Of a stretch of DNA of 64,000 bases, positions 13,367 through 25,859 are shown in pieces. Made by a program: the position numbers and the translations under genes. The stretch's first letter is position 1. Each line of letters opens with the position of its first letter. The notes under the pieces were generated by a model. The model did not search any database. It was given only the letters and a program-made list of their open reading frames with translations, and was not told the origin of the DNA. The DNA lies in assembly GCA_029379385.1 (NCBI GenBank), contig CM055607.1:16988001-17052000 (forward strand), given 5' to 3'. This stretch comes from Quillaja saponaria. Lineage: Eukaryota > Streptophyta > Magnoliopsida > Fabales > Quillajaceae.

Positions 13367-13375
13367 GCCAATATA
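13367..13375. repeat. Left 9-bp target duplication of the composite MULE
   Basis: The sequence gccaatata sits immediately outside the left TIR; accataata-like accaatata lies immediately outside the right TIR at 32551-32559 (8 of 9 identical). Nine-base duplications are characteristic of Mutator-type transposition. Confidence 0.7.
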
Positions 13376-13785
13376 GAATTTTTGGACAAATGGGTTCAAG
13401 TTCCAAAAATTATAACCAAAATGATAGATTCAATAACTTAATATCCAAAATGGGGTATACATTAGAAACAAGATTTTGTAAATCCAATTTCACTATAGTC
13501 CAAAAGCCCTACCCATCTCTTCCTCCCTTCACTTGATAGCCCCTCTGCAAGCCTTGTCCCTTTGATTCAAAGGCTCCATGCCCTGCATATAAGCCTCCAA
13601 ATTTTTTTTTCCTGCCCTCCACTGCTTTCTTCCTCTGTAATCAACACAACCCATGCCCTATCCTTTTGATTCAAAGGCTACATGCAAGCCTCCAAAATTT
13701 TCTTCTCCTTTTTTTGCCCTCCACTCCTTCTTCCCCCATAAACAACATAACCCCAATATCTTCTTCCCTCCCTCATTCATAGTGT
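13376..13785 (+). repeat. Left TIR of the composite MULE (one unit)
   Basis: It starts gaatttttggacaaatgggt and shares its layout with the right-end units read in reverse: ccaaaatgatagattcaata, aatatccaaaatgggg, an aga..aagattttgtaaatcc segment, a CT-rich stretch, then ccctccctcat. Within it a roughly 100-bp segment is duplicated (cctttgattcaaaggct at about 13559 and 13661). Confidence 0.7.
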
Positions 13786-15010
13786 ATGATAATTTATGTA
13801 AAAAAAAAGAAAAAGAAGAAGTATATTTAAAGTGTATGACATTGATAAATTTTAAAATGTATGATAATTTTTAAATTTATAGTGAAAGATATTTTTTTAA
13901 TTTAAAGTGTATGATATTTTTTAAATTTATAGTGTATGATATTTTTAAATTTTTAAAATTTTAAATTTATAGTGTGATAATTTTTAAATTTAAAGTGTAC
14001 GACTTTTTAAATTAAAAGAGTATGATACTTTAAAAATTTTAGTGTATGATATTTTTAAATTTAAGTGTACGATACTTTTAAATTTATAGTGTATGATAAC
14101 TTTAAAATTTAAAATGTATGATAATTTTTAAATTTATAGTGTTGATATTTTATAAATGTAAAGTGTCTGATAATTTTTTAATTATAGTGGTGTGATATTT
14201 TTTTAATTAAAGTGTATGATAATTTTTAAATTTATAGTGTATAATATTTTTAAATTTTAAATGTATGATAATTTTTAAATTTATAGTATGTGATATTTTT
14301 TACATTTATGATTTATGATATTTTTAAATTTTAAAATGTATGATAATTTTAAATTTAAAGTGTATGATAATTTTTAAATTTATAGTATATGATATTTTTA
14401 AATTTTAAAGTGTATGATTTAAATTTATAGTGTATGATATTTTTTAAAATTTTAAAATGTATGATAATTTTTAAATTTATAGTGTATGATATTTTATAAA
14501 TGTAAAATGTATGATAATTTTTAAATTTAAAGTGTATGATATTTTATAAATGTAAAGTGTATGATAATTTTTTAATTTAAAGTGTATGACATTTTTAAAT
14601 TTAAAGTTTATGATATTTTATAAAATTATAGTGTAAATATTTAAAATTTTAAAATGTATGATAATTTTTAAATTTATAGTGTATGATATTTTATAAATGT
14701 AAAATGTATGATAATTTTTAAATTTAAAGTGTATGATATTTTATAAATGTAAAGTGTATGATAATTTTTTAATTTAAAGTGTATGACATTTTTTAAATTT
14801 AAAGTTTATGATATTTTATAAAATTATAGTGTATAAATTTTAAAATTTTAAAATGTATGATAATTTTAAATTTATAGTGTATGATATTTTTTAAATTTAA
14901 AGTATATGATATTTTTTAAATTTAAAGTGTATATAATTTTAAATTTATAGTGTATGATATTTTTAAAATTTAAAGTGTATGGTATTTTTAAAATTATAGT
15001 GTATGATATG
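13785..15010. repeat. AT-rich minisatellite, about 25-bp unit
   Basis: Roughly 1.2 kb of tandem variants of gtgtatgatatttttaaat and aatttatagtgtatgataat follow one another, with unit lengths of about 22-26 bp and some 45-50 copies. Higher-order duplication is visible: the segment around 14460-14640 recurs almost unchanged around 14650-14830. It starts exactly at the inner edge of the left TIR. Confidence 0.9.
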
Positions 15011-15640
15011 AGGGTGTGTTTGCTATGAGGTTAAAAAATGGGGGTTAAGTTTTAATAGTGATAATTTCATGAAGCATATGTTAAGGATGAAAATATTAAG
15101 CTTAATTGTATTTGGTTCTTATAATAAATGTGAAGTTATAATTTAACATCTTAAATATTAATCACATTTGGTATCAAATTAAAATTTAATGATAAATTAG
15201 ATGCTTTATTTTATATAACCATGTAATAAGTAGTAAATTATTTGGACGAAGGATGACGACACATACCATATTAACTCTATTTTAAAACTGTAAGTAGTTA
15301 ACTTTAATTTTTTAAACTATAAAAATTAAAATGATTTCTATTATATATTATAAAGAAAAAAAAATATAATTTAGTCATTTTTATATTTAGGGGATGCTAC
15401 CCCTATGACACTTAAAAAAAAAATATTACATAAAAATTAGAAAGTGTTTTGGTAATAAAATTTTTATAAATTTAATTTAAAATCATAGTTTCCATAAGAA
15501 TTTTTAAAATTATTTGAAATAGTCCTAGTAAAAGGTAAGAACATTAAATAATTTGAAAAAAATTAATGGAGCACACTTATATTAATCAAGTACATATTTT
15601 GAATACAAGAATTTATTTTGAAAAAATTGCCACATACTCG
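15011..15640. other. AT-rich sequence inside the MULE, possible MITE end
   Basis: No gene is seen. It begins gagggtgtgtttgctatgagg, which resembles the terminus of plant hAT or Harbinger MITEs, but no matching inverted end was found. Confidence 0.3.
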
Positions 15641-16260
15641 CTATAATGAAAGAAATATGTGTGTCATTATCTAGTAACATGTTGGTAAAGATGATGGGAG
15701 AAAATTATGAATGAAATCGTCATCATTGTCACTGTCAAGATAGTCAAACAGGTCATCATCACTCTCATATTGCGCATCAATTTCAACTTCCATTATGGTC
15801 GGAGTTCTTAACTCGTCTTGGCGAGCAGCCGCCTCATGCTAGACATGATACTTATATATAGTCTTCGATTCATCTGGTTAATTTCACGCTTTAGTCTTTC
15901 AATAATCTTAGCTATTTTACCTTTTGTTGGACGAGGTAAAGTTGTTGAGATTGCTTTGGGACTGACAGCTTGACTAATCTATAACATGATTCCATCTCAC
16001 ACCTTATCTCCTACCATCTAATGTACGCAAGTTTCCTTGCCCAAACTACCTAATTTTCTTATGGAGCATTAGTAACTGGTTTAAACTATTATATGATTAG
16101 CAATACTCCGTCTATTTGTAGAATAGATAAGAACGCGTCTAGATGATGAAGACGTTGTCTCGATATTGATTGCTCAGGTCTGGTTCTAGTTGAAGATCTG
16201 TGACTACCATAATATCCATAACAGCTACAATGTAAGCAAGGTTGTCTTGGCATATTTTCT
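15640..16260 (-). pseudogene. Decayed coding remnant, acidic C-terminus, unidentified
   Basis: The minus strand shows coding-like composition, with an open stretch of about 60 codons ending DLFDYLDSDNDDDFIHNF followed by a stop. It contains MEVEIDAQYESDDD, and more fragmentary frames lie upstream. I do not recognise the family. It lies inside the MULE downstream of the PMD gene, so it may be a third captured gene or a separate old transposon. Confidence 0.35.
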
Positions 16261-16664
16261 TATTATCATGTGTGAGTTTTTCATAAAAAATGGTTGTTTG
16301 ATTTTTTCAACTTTTCTGATTTTAAAACACTTTATATAAGCAAATATTTCTTTTTATCGTCAAAATAATGTTACTTGAATATATACTGAAGTAATCAAAG
16401 ATTACATGCGTGAGTGTAAAATAATGTTAACATGTCTGTTAATACATAAAATGAATGTCAGCATGTTCATTTATTGTTGAAATGCTTTATAAAATTAAAA
16501 TACGTGAACAAGTAGTCACTTCTTGAAAAGATTATGTGTTTCATTGTAAATTAATGCCAAGCAAGCTTGTTTATTAAGACAATACTTTAAGATTTAAGTA
16601 ATAATTTTAGTAAATAAGATAATAATTATTACTGGACAATATATGTTTTTTTTTTTAAAATGGA

Positions 16665-16900
16665 AAAAAATCCACCTTGAAGTGGTGAGGGGTTTGGCAA
16701 ACCCTACCTATTTATTAATATAAAAATTGTTTATATGAGATGGAGAGACATAATGTCCTAAACCCTGCTTTATAAAAAACTGGAAACAAACTTCTAGTTT
16801 ATAAGCAAAACTAAATTAAAACATAAACATGAAAGACTCATCCCATTACAAACAACACTAAAATAAAGAAACACTAAATTAAAACAAAAATAGGAAAGAC
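16665..16900 (-). repeat. 3' sequence of the PMD gene, duplicated at the MuDR gene end
   Basis: This segment aligns over about 200 bases with 18555-18770. Shared strings include accttgaagtg, ggtttggc, aaccctgc/agccctac, cttggaaacaag-like ctggaaacaaa, and ataagcaaaactaaattaa. Its inner part is again locally duplicated (aaaactaaattaaaacat at about 16806, aacactaaattaaaaca at about 16867). It probably served as the terminator and 3' UTR. Confidence 0.6.
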
Positions 16901-16984
16901 TCTTCTCTTTACAAGAAACACAAAATAAAAACTTACACAAGGACTTTGGGCTATCCAGGTCTATAAAAAATAATCTCTTGTACC

Positions 16985-18430
16985 ACAAGGACGTGGTCTT
17001 CTCCTTATTATTGGGTTTAGCCTAGGTGGTACATCTGCTCTATCACTAGGGTCTTCTGGTGTCGGTTGCAAGTAGCCAAACTGATGCATAACCTGTCCAC
17101 CTTCTGGTACTTAATGATATGAAAACATATTAAGGGTACCTTAGAACCTTAAATATGTTAGTCTCGATAACAATAGTCTAGTAGTAGGTCCCTCAACTTA
17201 TCAACAAAGTATGGTAATGATATAAATTGCAAACAAAAGACAATGTTTTAATAAATAAAATATCATAACAAGAATATGCTAAATGGTACATGGATATAAC
17301 ATAAGCTTCAAGTTACTTGTTTTACTGACATCCTGTCCAGCATCTCCCTATACCAAGACATGACATTGTGGCGGATACCTATTACCTAGAACTTCACTCT
17401 CTACCTGCAAGTAATTAGAAAAATAACTACAAATTATCAATGCTCTCATAATATAAGCGAAGACATGAAACCAATAAATTTATGTACCTCGCGCCTAAAG
17501 GATAAAGATTATCTCACTCAATGTTTGCCTCCCTCCTCGGTACCAGAAAGTGGTAGCTCTCCCACGCCCATACCTTGCAGAAGTATTAAAGGTCCAACAA
17601 TTTCAGAAGCATCTGGGTGAGTGGCGTGACACAACTCCCTATACAACCACCCCAGTGACATATTGCCCCAGTTATACTATCCCGCGGCATCTAGGTTTTC
17701 CAACAGAGATAAGAAACAAATGTGCACATGGGTACTTGTCTTACTGGTGAATAACAATCCACCCATCAGCTGTAATATATAAGCACGCACATATCTTTGT
17801 TTTGTAATGTCATCACCTTCGTTTGCAAAATTCTGAAATGTCTTTCCTAACCATGTCATGTTCAATGAATTACCCTTAACGGCTCTAGCGGGGGGTACAA
17901 CTCCCAACAGTCTCTCGCACTCACCTTTGACGTCACAATGAATTGTACCAGAGAGGCTCCCTGTCTATGGGTAGCCTGAAGAGGATACTAACATCCTGTA
18001 AAGTGATCGTGGCCTTTTTGTAAGGCAGATGAAATGTGTGTGTCTCAGGTCTCTATCACTCAACCAAGGCTGTCACAAGGTGCCTAATTAAGCGAAAATG
18101 ACCCCACCCTCATCACACCACTAAAACTTACCCTAGTCATATACTCCAGTGCATGAGGATTAATATTATTAAGAACCTCTCGGTCTAACATCGCCTTTCT
18201 CTAATGACATTTTAGGTTATAGTCCTCGCTCTGAAATTATATAAAATGTTAGTGAAAACATTTCTTATAACAACATGAAATTAACAAATTGAAGGTAGTC
18301 TATGTGTTATTTACAGACCTTCGTGATCCGTAAAAACTTAAATGGATCGATGCCTATAGTGGTGACGAAGGATGAAAACAGTCTATTGATGCTACGAGAT
18401 TCCATGAATCTACATAACAAAAGACAAATC
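16985..18430 (-). pseudogene. Plant mobile domain (PMD; PP7-long-form/MAIN-like) gene of the MULE, frameshifted
   Basis: Conceptual translation on the minus strand across several frames gives the PMD signature in order. First comes an N-terminal segment with NNINPHALEYMTRVSFSGVM, then THTFHLPYKKATITLQDV, then LPIDREPLW. Next is an intact block at 17907-17677 containing YVRAYILQLMGGLLFTSK and LSLLENLDAAG, then NWGNMSLGWLYRELCHAT and GPLILLQ. The C-terminal basic tail is RLNPIIRRRPRPCGT near 17020-16985. PMD proteins occur both as host genes (MAIN/MAIL1, with roles in silencing and meristem maintenance) and inside plant transposons. Multiple frameshifts and stops make this a pseudogene. Its position directly downstream of the MuDR gene and its shared 3' sequence tie it to the transposon. 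Confidence 0.75.
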
Positions 18431-18554
18431 AACTACAATATTAATATGCATACACGATAATGAATGATATCACAAACAAACAATCACAATACGTAAATTA
18501 CTAGTTAAATAAATTTATGGTGTAATGTTATGGAAAAAGACTTAGATAATTTTG

Positions 18555-18770
18555 AATAATTGATAAATTACACCTTGAAGTGATGGGAGGTTTGGCTGAC
18601 ACTTACCTGTTTTTTATTTGAAAAAAATTTCACATGGGATAAGGGGCACATAATACCTAAGCCCTACATAATAAAAATCTTGGAAACAAGCTTCCAGTTT
18701 ACAAGCAAAACTAAATTAAAGAATCATTAAATAAAAACATAAATAGGACAGACACTTCCCTGTGGATTTA
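18555..18770 (-). repeat. 3' sequence of the MuDR transposase gene
   Basis: This is the second copy of the segment at 16665-16900, placed just after the transposase zinc knuckle. Identity is roughly 70 percent by eye. Confidence 0.6.
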
Positions 18771-20561
18771 ACAATGTGCACTGTTAGAATATTTTTTACA
18801 ATTGTGTCCTTCCTGCCTACATAAACCACACCATTGTGGCCTCATGGGCTCTGTAATGTCCATCTCATTAGGAATGTGTTATGTTTTTGGCCTACCCTTC
18901 TTTCGCAAGTTGGACATGTTAAGAAGCACGTGAGGGAATGGGTAATCTAGCCAATAGTCATCGTGCATCACTAGGGTTGAATTGTGGAGTGTATACAAGC
19001 TCTCAATTTCTCAGTTTATACCACTCCCCAATAAAGTCATCGTAGTTCGAGTGCATGCTTACACAACCTGCTATTACATGCAAGCACGGGATCATGTATT
19101 GCTTGGGCTTTGTTGCATGAGCACGTTCTTTCATTTAAAGCCATAATATGCCAGTTGCCACTATAATACCCAAAGTCCCACTACTAGTTGGGGAAGAGGA
19201 GACTGAAATGTACATAACCCACAAAAATTAACTACTAAGTATATTCCAACTAGCATTTTAACTTATGTGGTATAGGTAGTTGACTTTTCAAAGGTACTTG
19301 GGCCAATTAAAACTTAAGATATTATAGCCACCCTTTCGAGATTGCCACCCATGAAATTGACTCTTTGTTTCAAGTATCCCCTAAACTGGTATGAATCTTT
19401 ATCAGCTCGTATCCACCTGCTCTCTCTGCCTAATTTTGGATTTTCTCATTGGTTGTGTATTGATTGCCAGCATTCAGCTGAGCATTAATCTACGCCCGAA
19501 TGTTCTACGAAATATTTAACATACTAGGTAAAATGTCAACCTGCACCAGCACAGTGATCAGGAGTTGTCGTGCTCCCTTCAAAACATTGTCCATGCATTC
19601 TCCTAAGTTCGTGGTCATGAAATCAAAGTGGTGACCTCCGTTATGTGCCAATGCCTACTGCTCAACCAAAATTCTACCAATCTATGTTATATACGTAGAG
19701 TCCATGCAGACAAACTTAGCGAAATATTTATCGAACTTGTACTTCTGAGCTTGACTAGCAGTGTGGATCAGGAGATTTTTTGCTTTCATATTCTTGTGTT
19801 TCTTTTAAAATTGCTTGCGATGTGCTTAGTGCAATAACAATGATACCCATAGGGTTCAGTATAGGCATTTCGAGGATCTAAAACAACTAACAATTATCCC
19901 TGTGTGAAGATAATATATTAAGCAAATTCCCACACGTTACATTACATGCATAAGAAGCAAATTTAGAAACCATCCCCAACTATCTGTGTTCTCCTCCTCA
20001 ACAACTGCAAATGCAAGCAAAAGCAAACTGTTTTCACCATCAATAATAATTGCAACCAATAATTTTCCCTTGTACTTTATACAAAGGAATGTACTATCAA
20101 TCTGAAGAACTGGTCTACGAGGACAGAAAGCCTTGATAGAGGGCCTGAAAGCCCAGAAAACCTGCTGGAATATGACCTGTCCAGGAGTATTAGTTGGGTT
20201 CACCTCTCATTCGAAGTGTATGCTGGGATTGTTGACACTAAGTGCATTTAAATATCTAGAAAGGTCATTGTAAGATTCCTCCCAAGAACCAAACACAAGA
20301 TTAATTGTTTTCTTCTTCACTTTGAATATTTTTCCTATACTAGGAGTAAGCAACACAAGATTAATGTAAGTGATCTTTTTCCATTTTAAGCAATGATTAA
20401 TTGTATTTTTTTATATACTCTGATTAATTGTATTTTTTATAGACTCCGCAATGATTTCATTGTATAGATTGTAATGATTCAATGTCATTCCATAGCTGTG
20501 AGCCACATCCAACTTAGTAATCTAAAACTGGTCAATTTTTTTACTAAAATGTCCTCGCAAC

Positions 20562-23500
20562 TGTTATAACCCTAACATCGTAAAGTCGAGTTTTAGATAT
20601 AATGTGTAAATTTTTGTTATAAAATAATAAATTCATAAATAAGTTAAATAAATAATAATACAATTGAACATGATATAATTCGATACGTTATTATTTTGTT
20701 ACCTAATAAGTTGGTAAATCTTTTTAATTAATTTTTCGTGTAATTTTTGTAAATAGATGTATATTGTGATAACCCGAATTCGGTAGTTACATTTTGGAAG
20801 GTTGTATGTAACCTGTATAATCAGATAAATAAAAGTTTTGCAAAGTTAGAGTTTAAGTAAATGAACGTTAGTGTGTATACATATAATTAGATGCAATGAG
20901 CTAGAAAAATATTTTTTATCCATGTATGAGTGGAATTGAATTTAGAGTGTATTTTATTTAAAGGGGATTAGTAAATAAAATTAAAATTAGTTGTGTAATT
21001 ATAAGGTATAAAATAATTTATTATATATATATATATATACACTTGTAACCATGGATAGATTTTAGCCACAAATCATGGCATGTGCTTTATTGATTCATTA
21101 TTTGACTAAGTCTATGTCTTTACATCTTTGCCTATTCCATTATTCTATTTGCTCTTCCTTTTCTCTGTGTGGCCGATTTCAAAGCCTCTAATTCCTTTCT
21201 CCACCACCTTTGTTATGTTTCTTTTTCCTTGTTTCATTCTCTCCTGTTCTACCCTTGTGAATTCCCTTGCAACTGAGTTTTGTTTGTGTTTCTAGCAGCC
21301 AAGATCCTAATCCTCTATCTTGCTGCTTGCTTGGTCCTTATCAATCCTTCTATTTCAGTCTTAGAAACTTTGTTTTTGGGTAGTAGCAGCTAAGGGCTTC
21401 AGCTATTCAGTCTTGTCTTGCCATGCAACTCAATTTCTCCTACTTGCGTTCTTGTCATTCATGTGAGGGAGCTAAAGTTAGGCCTTGGCAGCAACAGCTA
21501 TGGCCCTTATCAGCTACGGACTTCTTATTAGCCATGCCTAGTTTTCAGCCTTCTTGTGGCTAAACTTGGAAGGAGTTCTATTGCAGCTCGTGGTTGTAGT
21601 TTAGAGGTGGATTCAAGCTGCTCTAAACGGCAGCCATACTCTCTAGTTTAGCTGCCACTCTATTTTTGTTGGAAAACCAAAGTTGTGCTGTTAGGAGGGC
21701 AAGAGATGGAGACGTTAGCAAGCGTTTCAGCTCTATTTTCATGGCAGTAGCAGGTCCTTATCTTGAAACAGTCCACAAGTGAAGGATGCAGTCAAGAGTA
21801 GGTGGGTGTAAGGTGGGAGTAGGTGTATTGGGTTTGTTTGTACCTTTGCTAGTAAGGATTGCAATAGGCGTTGATGGTAGAACTGCCCTGTTTTAGTCAG
21901 CTGCATATTACTTTGTTGCTGGTTGAGCAAGTAACTTCAGGGCCATGGGAAAGCTGGGCTAAAGGAGTAACGTTGGCAGCTTCAAATCACCTTTGCTTAG
22001 CCGTTGAGTAAGTGGAGCATATCAATTTTAGTTTTAAATTGTTGTCCTCTATTTTAGGGCTGTAATTCCATCATGTTTTCCTTTATTTTAGTTGGCTATA
22101 AGGATTAATTTGTGGGAGTTTGGTTGGTGAGACAAGGCATGGTAGAGGATTATGTATAAAACTCCTCTATGCCGTGAGTGTTGGATGAATAGGCAAGATG
22201 GAAATCTTTTTAAGTTTATGCTTAGGGTGTTATTAAAAATTTTCATGTGAGAGTTGTTAATGTTAAACCAAGGTTTAAGACGACAAATATGTACAATAGT
22301 TGTAACTAATTATTGGAAATAGGAGGCTTGGAATTAATTAAGATCATAATGGAAAGGTATAATCTAAGTCTTTACTTAACTTTGTATAATTGATTCAAAC
22401 GAAGCATGAGTAATATGCAAGTTATTAGTATCTTGTTGATAGTGTTGGCAGTTATTAATAATGTTGAACTGATGTGGTAGGTTGATATTAGAATGATTTA
22501 ATTGAAGTTTTGATGCAAGTTAGATAGTTAGTTAATTTAAGGTTAAGTTGAAACATAGTGACATTAAAAGATTTAGTCTAAGCTTTTAATGAAAAATATA
22601 ATAACTAGTTACTTTGAATAAAAGTTCATAAACAAGAGTAGATAATAGTTGGTTAATGTTGTGGGTTAAGGAGTTAATGAAAGTGAATATTGGGTATAAA
22701 CAAAAGAGTGTTAGTTGTGGGTAAAGTGTTAGAAAGTGAAAGTTGAATGGTTTTTGAAGGGATGCAGGGCAGATATCGTAGGTGAAAGAAATCTTATGTT
22801 TTGGATGCTTTCAAGGATAAATTAAATTACAAGTTCTAAAGAGAAAATGTAGCTTAGAGTCTTCAGTGGATACTTGCAAAATTTCGTAACCTGGTTTGAA
22901 GTATATTAATAGTTAGAACTTTTGGACTGAGGCTAGGTCGATGCATGATTTTTAGTGAGTTCTAATTAGTCCGGAGAACCTTGTAGGAGATTGTGATTTG
23001 AATTAGCCTAGAACCTCTAAATAAAATTTTTCCTAACATCTTGATAAACTATACTGAAAAGTTTCATAATTTAATTCCCTAGTATGAATTTTGTTATAAG
23101 CCTTAGAATTCGATATTAACAATTAGGAATTTGTGCAGTGCCCTATTTTTGGTTCATGTAACTAATTGAGTGGGTTCAAGACTAAAAATTTTATAAATAA
23201 GAAAGATAGATATACTTGTCTATTAATAAACTCGACAAACAGAATTGGATTTCCTTTTTCCTAGAGAAAGTTATGTTAAATTAACTAAGGTAAGGTTAGA
23301 GCTGTCAAAATCTTGCATTTTATAGAATTTGACACAACTTTAAAGAATAAACAGTATTGATATAAAAATCCTAAATATTATATATTATATACCATTATAA
23401 AGCTACATGTGTCTAGTATTTAATAAATTTTACGAAACTAGATTTGGAATTTCCTAGAGGAAGATATGACTGTTAAAGTGAACACTGGTCCAAACCCCAA

Positions 23501-24936
23501 GTTTTGACAATTTCAACATCTTTAACTCACTAGTGTTTTTTCTAACTTTTCTAATAGTTTCTTTCTACCCTACGCATTGTCAAAACATCTAAAATGTCTT
23601 TTCATTAACAACCTTGCCATGTAAAGTACAATTCATAATACTTGACATATAATGGCTTAATAGATAACTTTCATAAGAGATCTATATAAGTTGGTATATA
23701 TAAGCTTAATAATTAAAAGATTATAACGATAACGTTTATCAACTGAGTATTATTTGGAATTATGAATTTCAGTTCCAGACCTTTTGTGGGCCTCATGACA
23801 TAAGTGAGCGCAAGACAAAGTGATGAACAAGAGTTGTAAACCGGTGAGTGGTTAATTGTTGCCTTTAAAGGCTAGATTATTATGTGTAATTGTATGTATA
23901 TTTAGATAAATGTGTTAGTGCAATGTTTGAGTAAGTTATTTGAATCATGCTTGTTTGAAATTATCTGTGGTTGATAAGGGCCAACAAATTGAAATTTTTT
24001 TGAGAAATAATTTTATTTCAGGAACTGAGATCCAGGTGCACCTAGGATATTCTGATTTAAAATCAAGAGAAATTCTAATTCTGATAAATATATATTTTTT
24101 TAAATTGAGTGCTCAACCCTGGTGGGATAAATTATGTACGAAGATTAATCTGTTGTGCGGGCATGTAAATGCCCGGCAGGGGGTGATATTATTTTGTGGG
24201 GTTGGGTTACTCGTTGGCCCTTTGGTTGTTTTGCCTAATATTATTGCTCTGATTAGTTTATGATCATATGTATCATGTAAATTGTGAATTTATGACGATT
24301 ACAAAGTATATGTGTAATAAGGATTAGGATATGAATATTGTTACATGATGTTACTATGTATGTTATACACTTGTGTTGTATGATGTTAGTACCCTTTGGG
24401 TACAATTTTCCACTCATGAAGTCCATAGGACTCACTCTTCTTTTATGGATTTTTTTAGTAACAGGAGTTCAGTACATGGTGTCGCCAAGCTAGTGACTTA
24501 CTGCTTGAGTGCGGCAAAGTATTTCTAGAATCTCATACTTGTAGTCAAGGATGAAAGTGTGCAATCACACTAGAACTGTGAGGTGTCTAATTTTTGTATG
24601 ATATAAGAGTTTAGTTATTTGTCTTGATTAGGATGTGGACGGAAATGAGCTCCTTGTTGTCTTTGTGTTATTGTTGTGTGAAATCATGAACATATGTGTT
24701 TATATTTGAGGCATGTTCCATGTTGTTGGAAACCTCTAACAAATTTTATTTTTTTTCTAGTAAATTGTTAACTATTTCAGAGAATAAAATTTTACAATGA
24801 ATTTTTGTTTTATAAAAGTTACTTTTATTCTTTGGACGGGCCAAGAGTCATGTTTGTTACCTTGTTTTGGAATCAGCGTTACAGAGGTTGGTTATCCAAT
24901 CCTTCGGCCAGTCATGCCTCCGTGAAGGGTGTGACA
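20562..24936 (+). mobile_element. Solo LTR, copy 2 (4375 bp), TSD gcaac
   Basis: It starts tgttataaccc and ends gggtgtgaca. The five bases gcaac occur immediately before (20557-20561) and after (24937-24941), proving a clean LTR-element insertion. There is no primer binding site, coding region or second LTR, so it is a solo LTR. It carries the family blocks (ctcaaccctggtgggat at 24111, aatgcccggcaggg at 24167, palindrome at 24389-24403). It interrupts the MuDR transposase gene between its N-terminal and catalytic parts. Confidence 0.92.
24389..24403. promoter_or_regulatory. Conserved LTR palindrome (copy 2)
   Basis: The sequence gtaccctttgggtac is a perfect inverted repeat with a three-base spacer, in the family-conserved position. 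Confidence 0.55.
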
Positions 24937-25859
24937 GCAACCTCCACTTATAGCCATGTTCATGGATTTTGCACCTGATATCCTATATGTCCTTCTTGGA
25001 CTCAACGTGGTTCATAATATGCCAATATTTAGAGATGTTTTTCAGCTCGATCTTCATGTTGAATACCATGCCATTGTAAAAGTCGTTATGCAACTTCCAT
25101 TGGGCATTTGGAACAATAACAAGGTTTACTGCACGTGTCTTCGCAATATTCACGTCTGTGTAGAAGGTATTTAGGACATATTCGTTGTATAAATCTTCTT
25201 CAGGTGCCTTGATAATATCATCATCATCCAATTCAATATTCAAATTAGGATCAATGTTCAAATCAGGGATCTCATCCTTATCGCCAACAGAATTATTAAA
25301 ACCAGACGGTTCAGAGTAATTTATCGTTGAGTGAGGCCTAAGAAATGATGATGCTTCTCCTACAACATGAGAACTTAGCAACTCACATTGATTGTATTGT
25401 CGTGGCTAAGGCGCCTAACTATCAACCATTGTTGACTGGGTTTCCATGACTATGTTTTCAAGAATCAGGTCAGGTGTGTCATGACTAAGAACACGAGGCA
25501 GGACATATCTTAAACTGTGTCCTGAAGTGTGTGATTATGTAAATAAATTTCTAAGGTGAATTTAGGGCCTTGCGCACTAGCATGTTGTAACATGGTGTAC
25601 AAGTCGCCATCATTACCTACTGCAACTAGACTATAACAGGTTGAATTATTCATGGTAATCAAATACCGACAAATGATAGTTAGGTACTCTTTTTTTCTAT
25701 CAACTTTTAAGCACTTGCACAGACGGGTTTGAAACTCTATATAATTGATATGCATGGGTACACAAATGCACTTAACGGGACCAAAATCCGTTCGAACTAT
25801 TACGGATTTCACCATTAATGTAACACATAATTCCAATATCTTCCATTATTAAACTTGTA

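Larger units (their letters stand above)
18780..25836 (-). pseudogene. MuDR-type MULE transposase, decayed and split by a solo LTR
   Basis: The minus strand encodes the N-terminal part at 25836-24942 and the rest at 20561-18780; solo LTR copy 2 and its 5-bp duplication separate them. Domains in order: an N-terminal PB1-like region (MELCVTLMVKSVIVRTDFG...); an acidic segment leading to WKLHNDFYNGMVFNMKIELK (MuDR N-terminal type); then VFGSWEESYNDLSRYLNAL. Next is the catalytic core with VFWAFRPSIKAF, VLQIDSTFL (first Asp of the DDE triad) and LLLAFAVVEEENTDSWGWFL; then GGHHFDFMTTNLGECM. A SWIM zinc finger (CSCNK...IPCLHVIAGC) spans two frames near 19130. Last comes a zinc knuckle WCGLCRQEGHNCKKY near 18810 with its last Cys replaced. 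Stops (for example just before EVNPTNTPG) and frameshifts inactivate it. Confidence 0.85.

Noticed and set aside
13785..15010. CRISPR-like array because of regular short repeats
   Set aside because: Units are directly tandem without unique spacers and the DNA is clearly a plant nuclear minisatellite.
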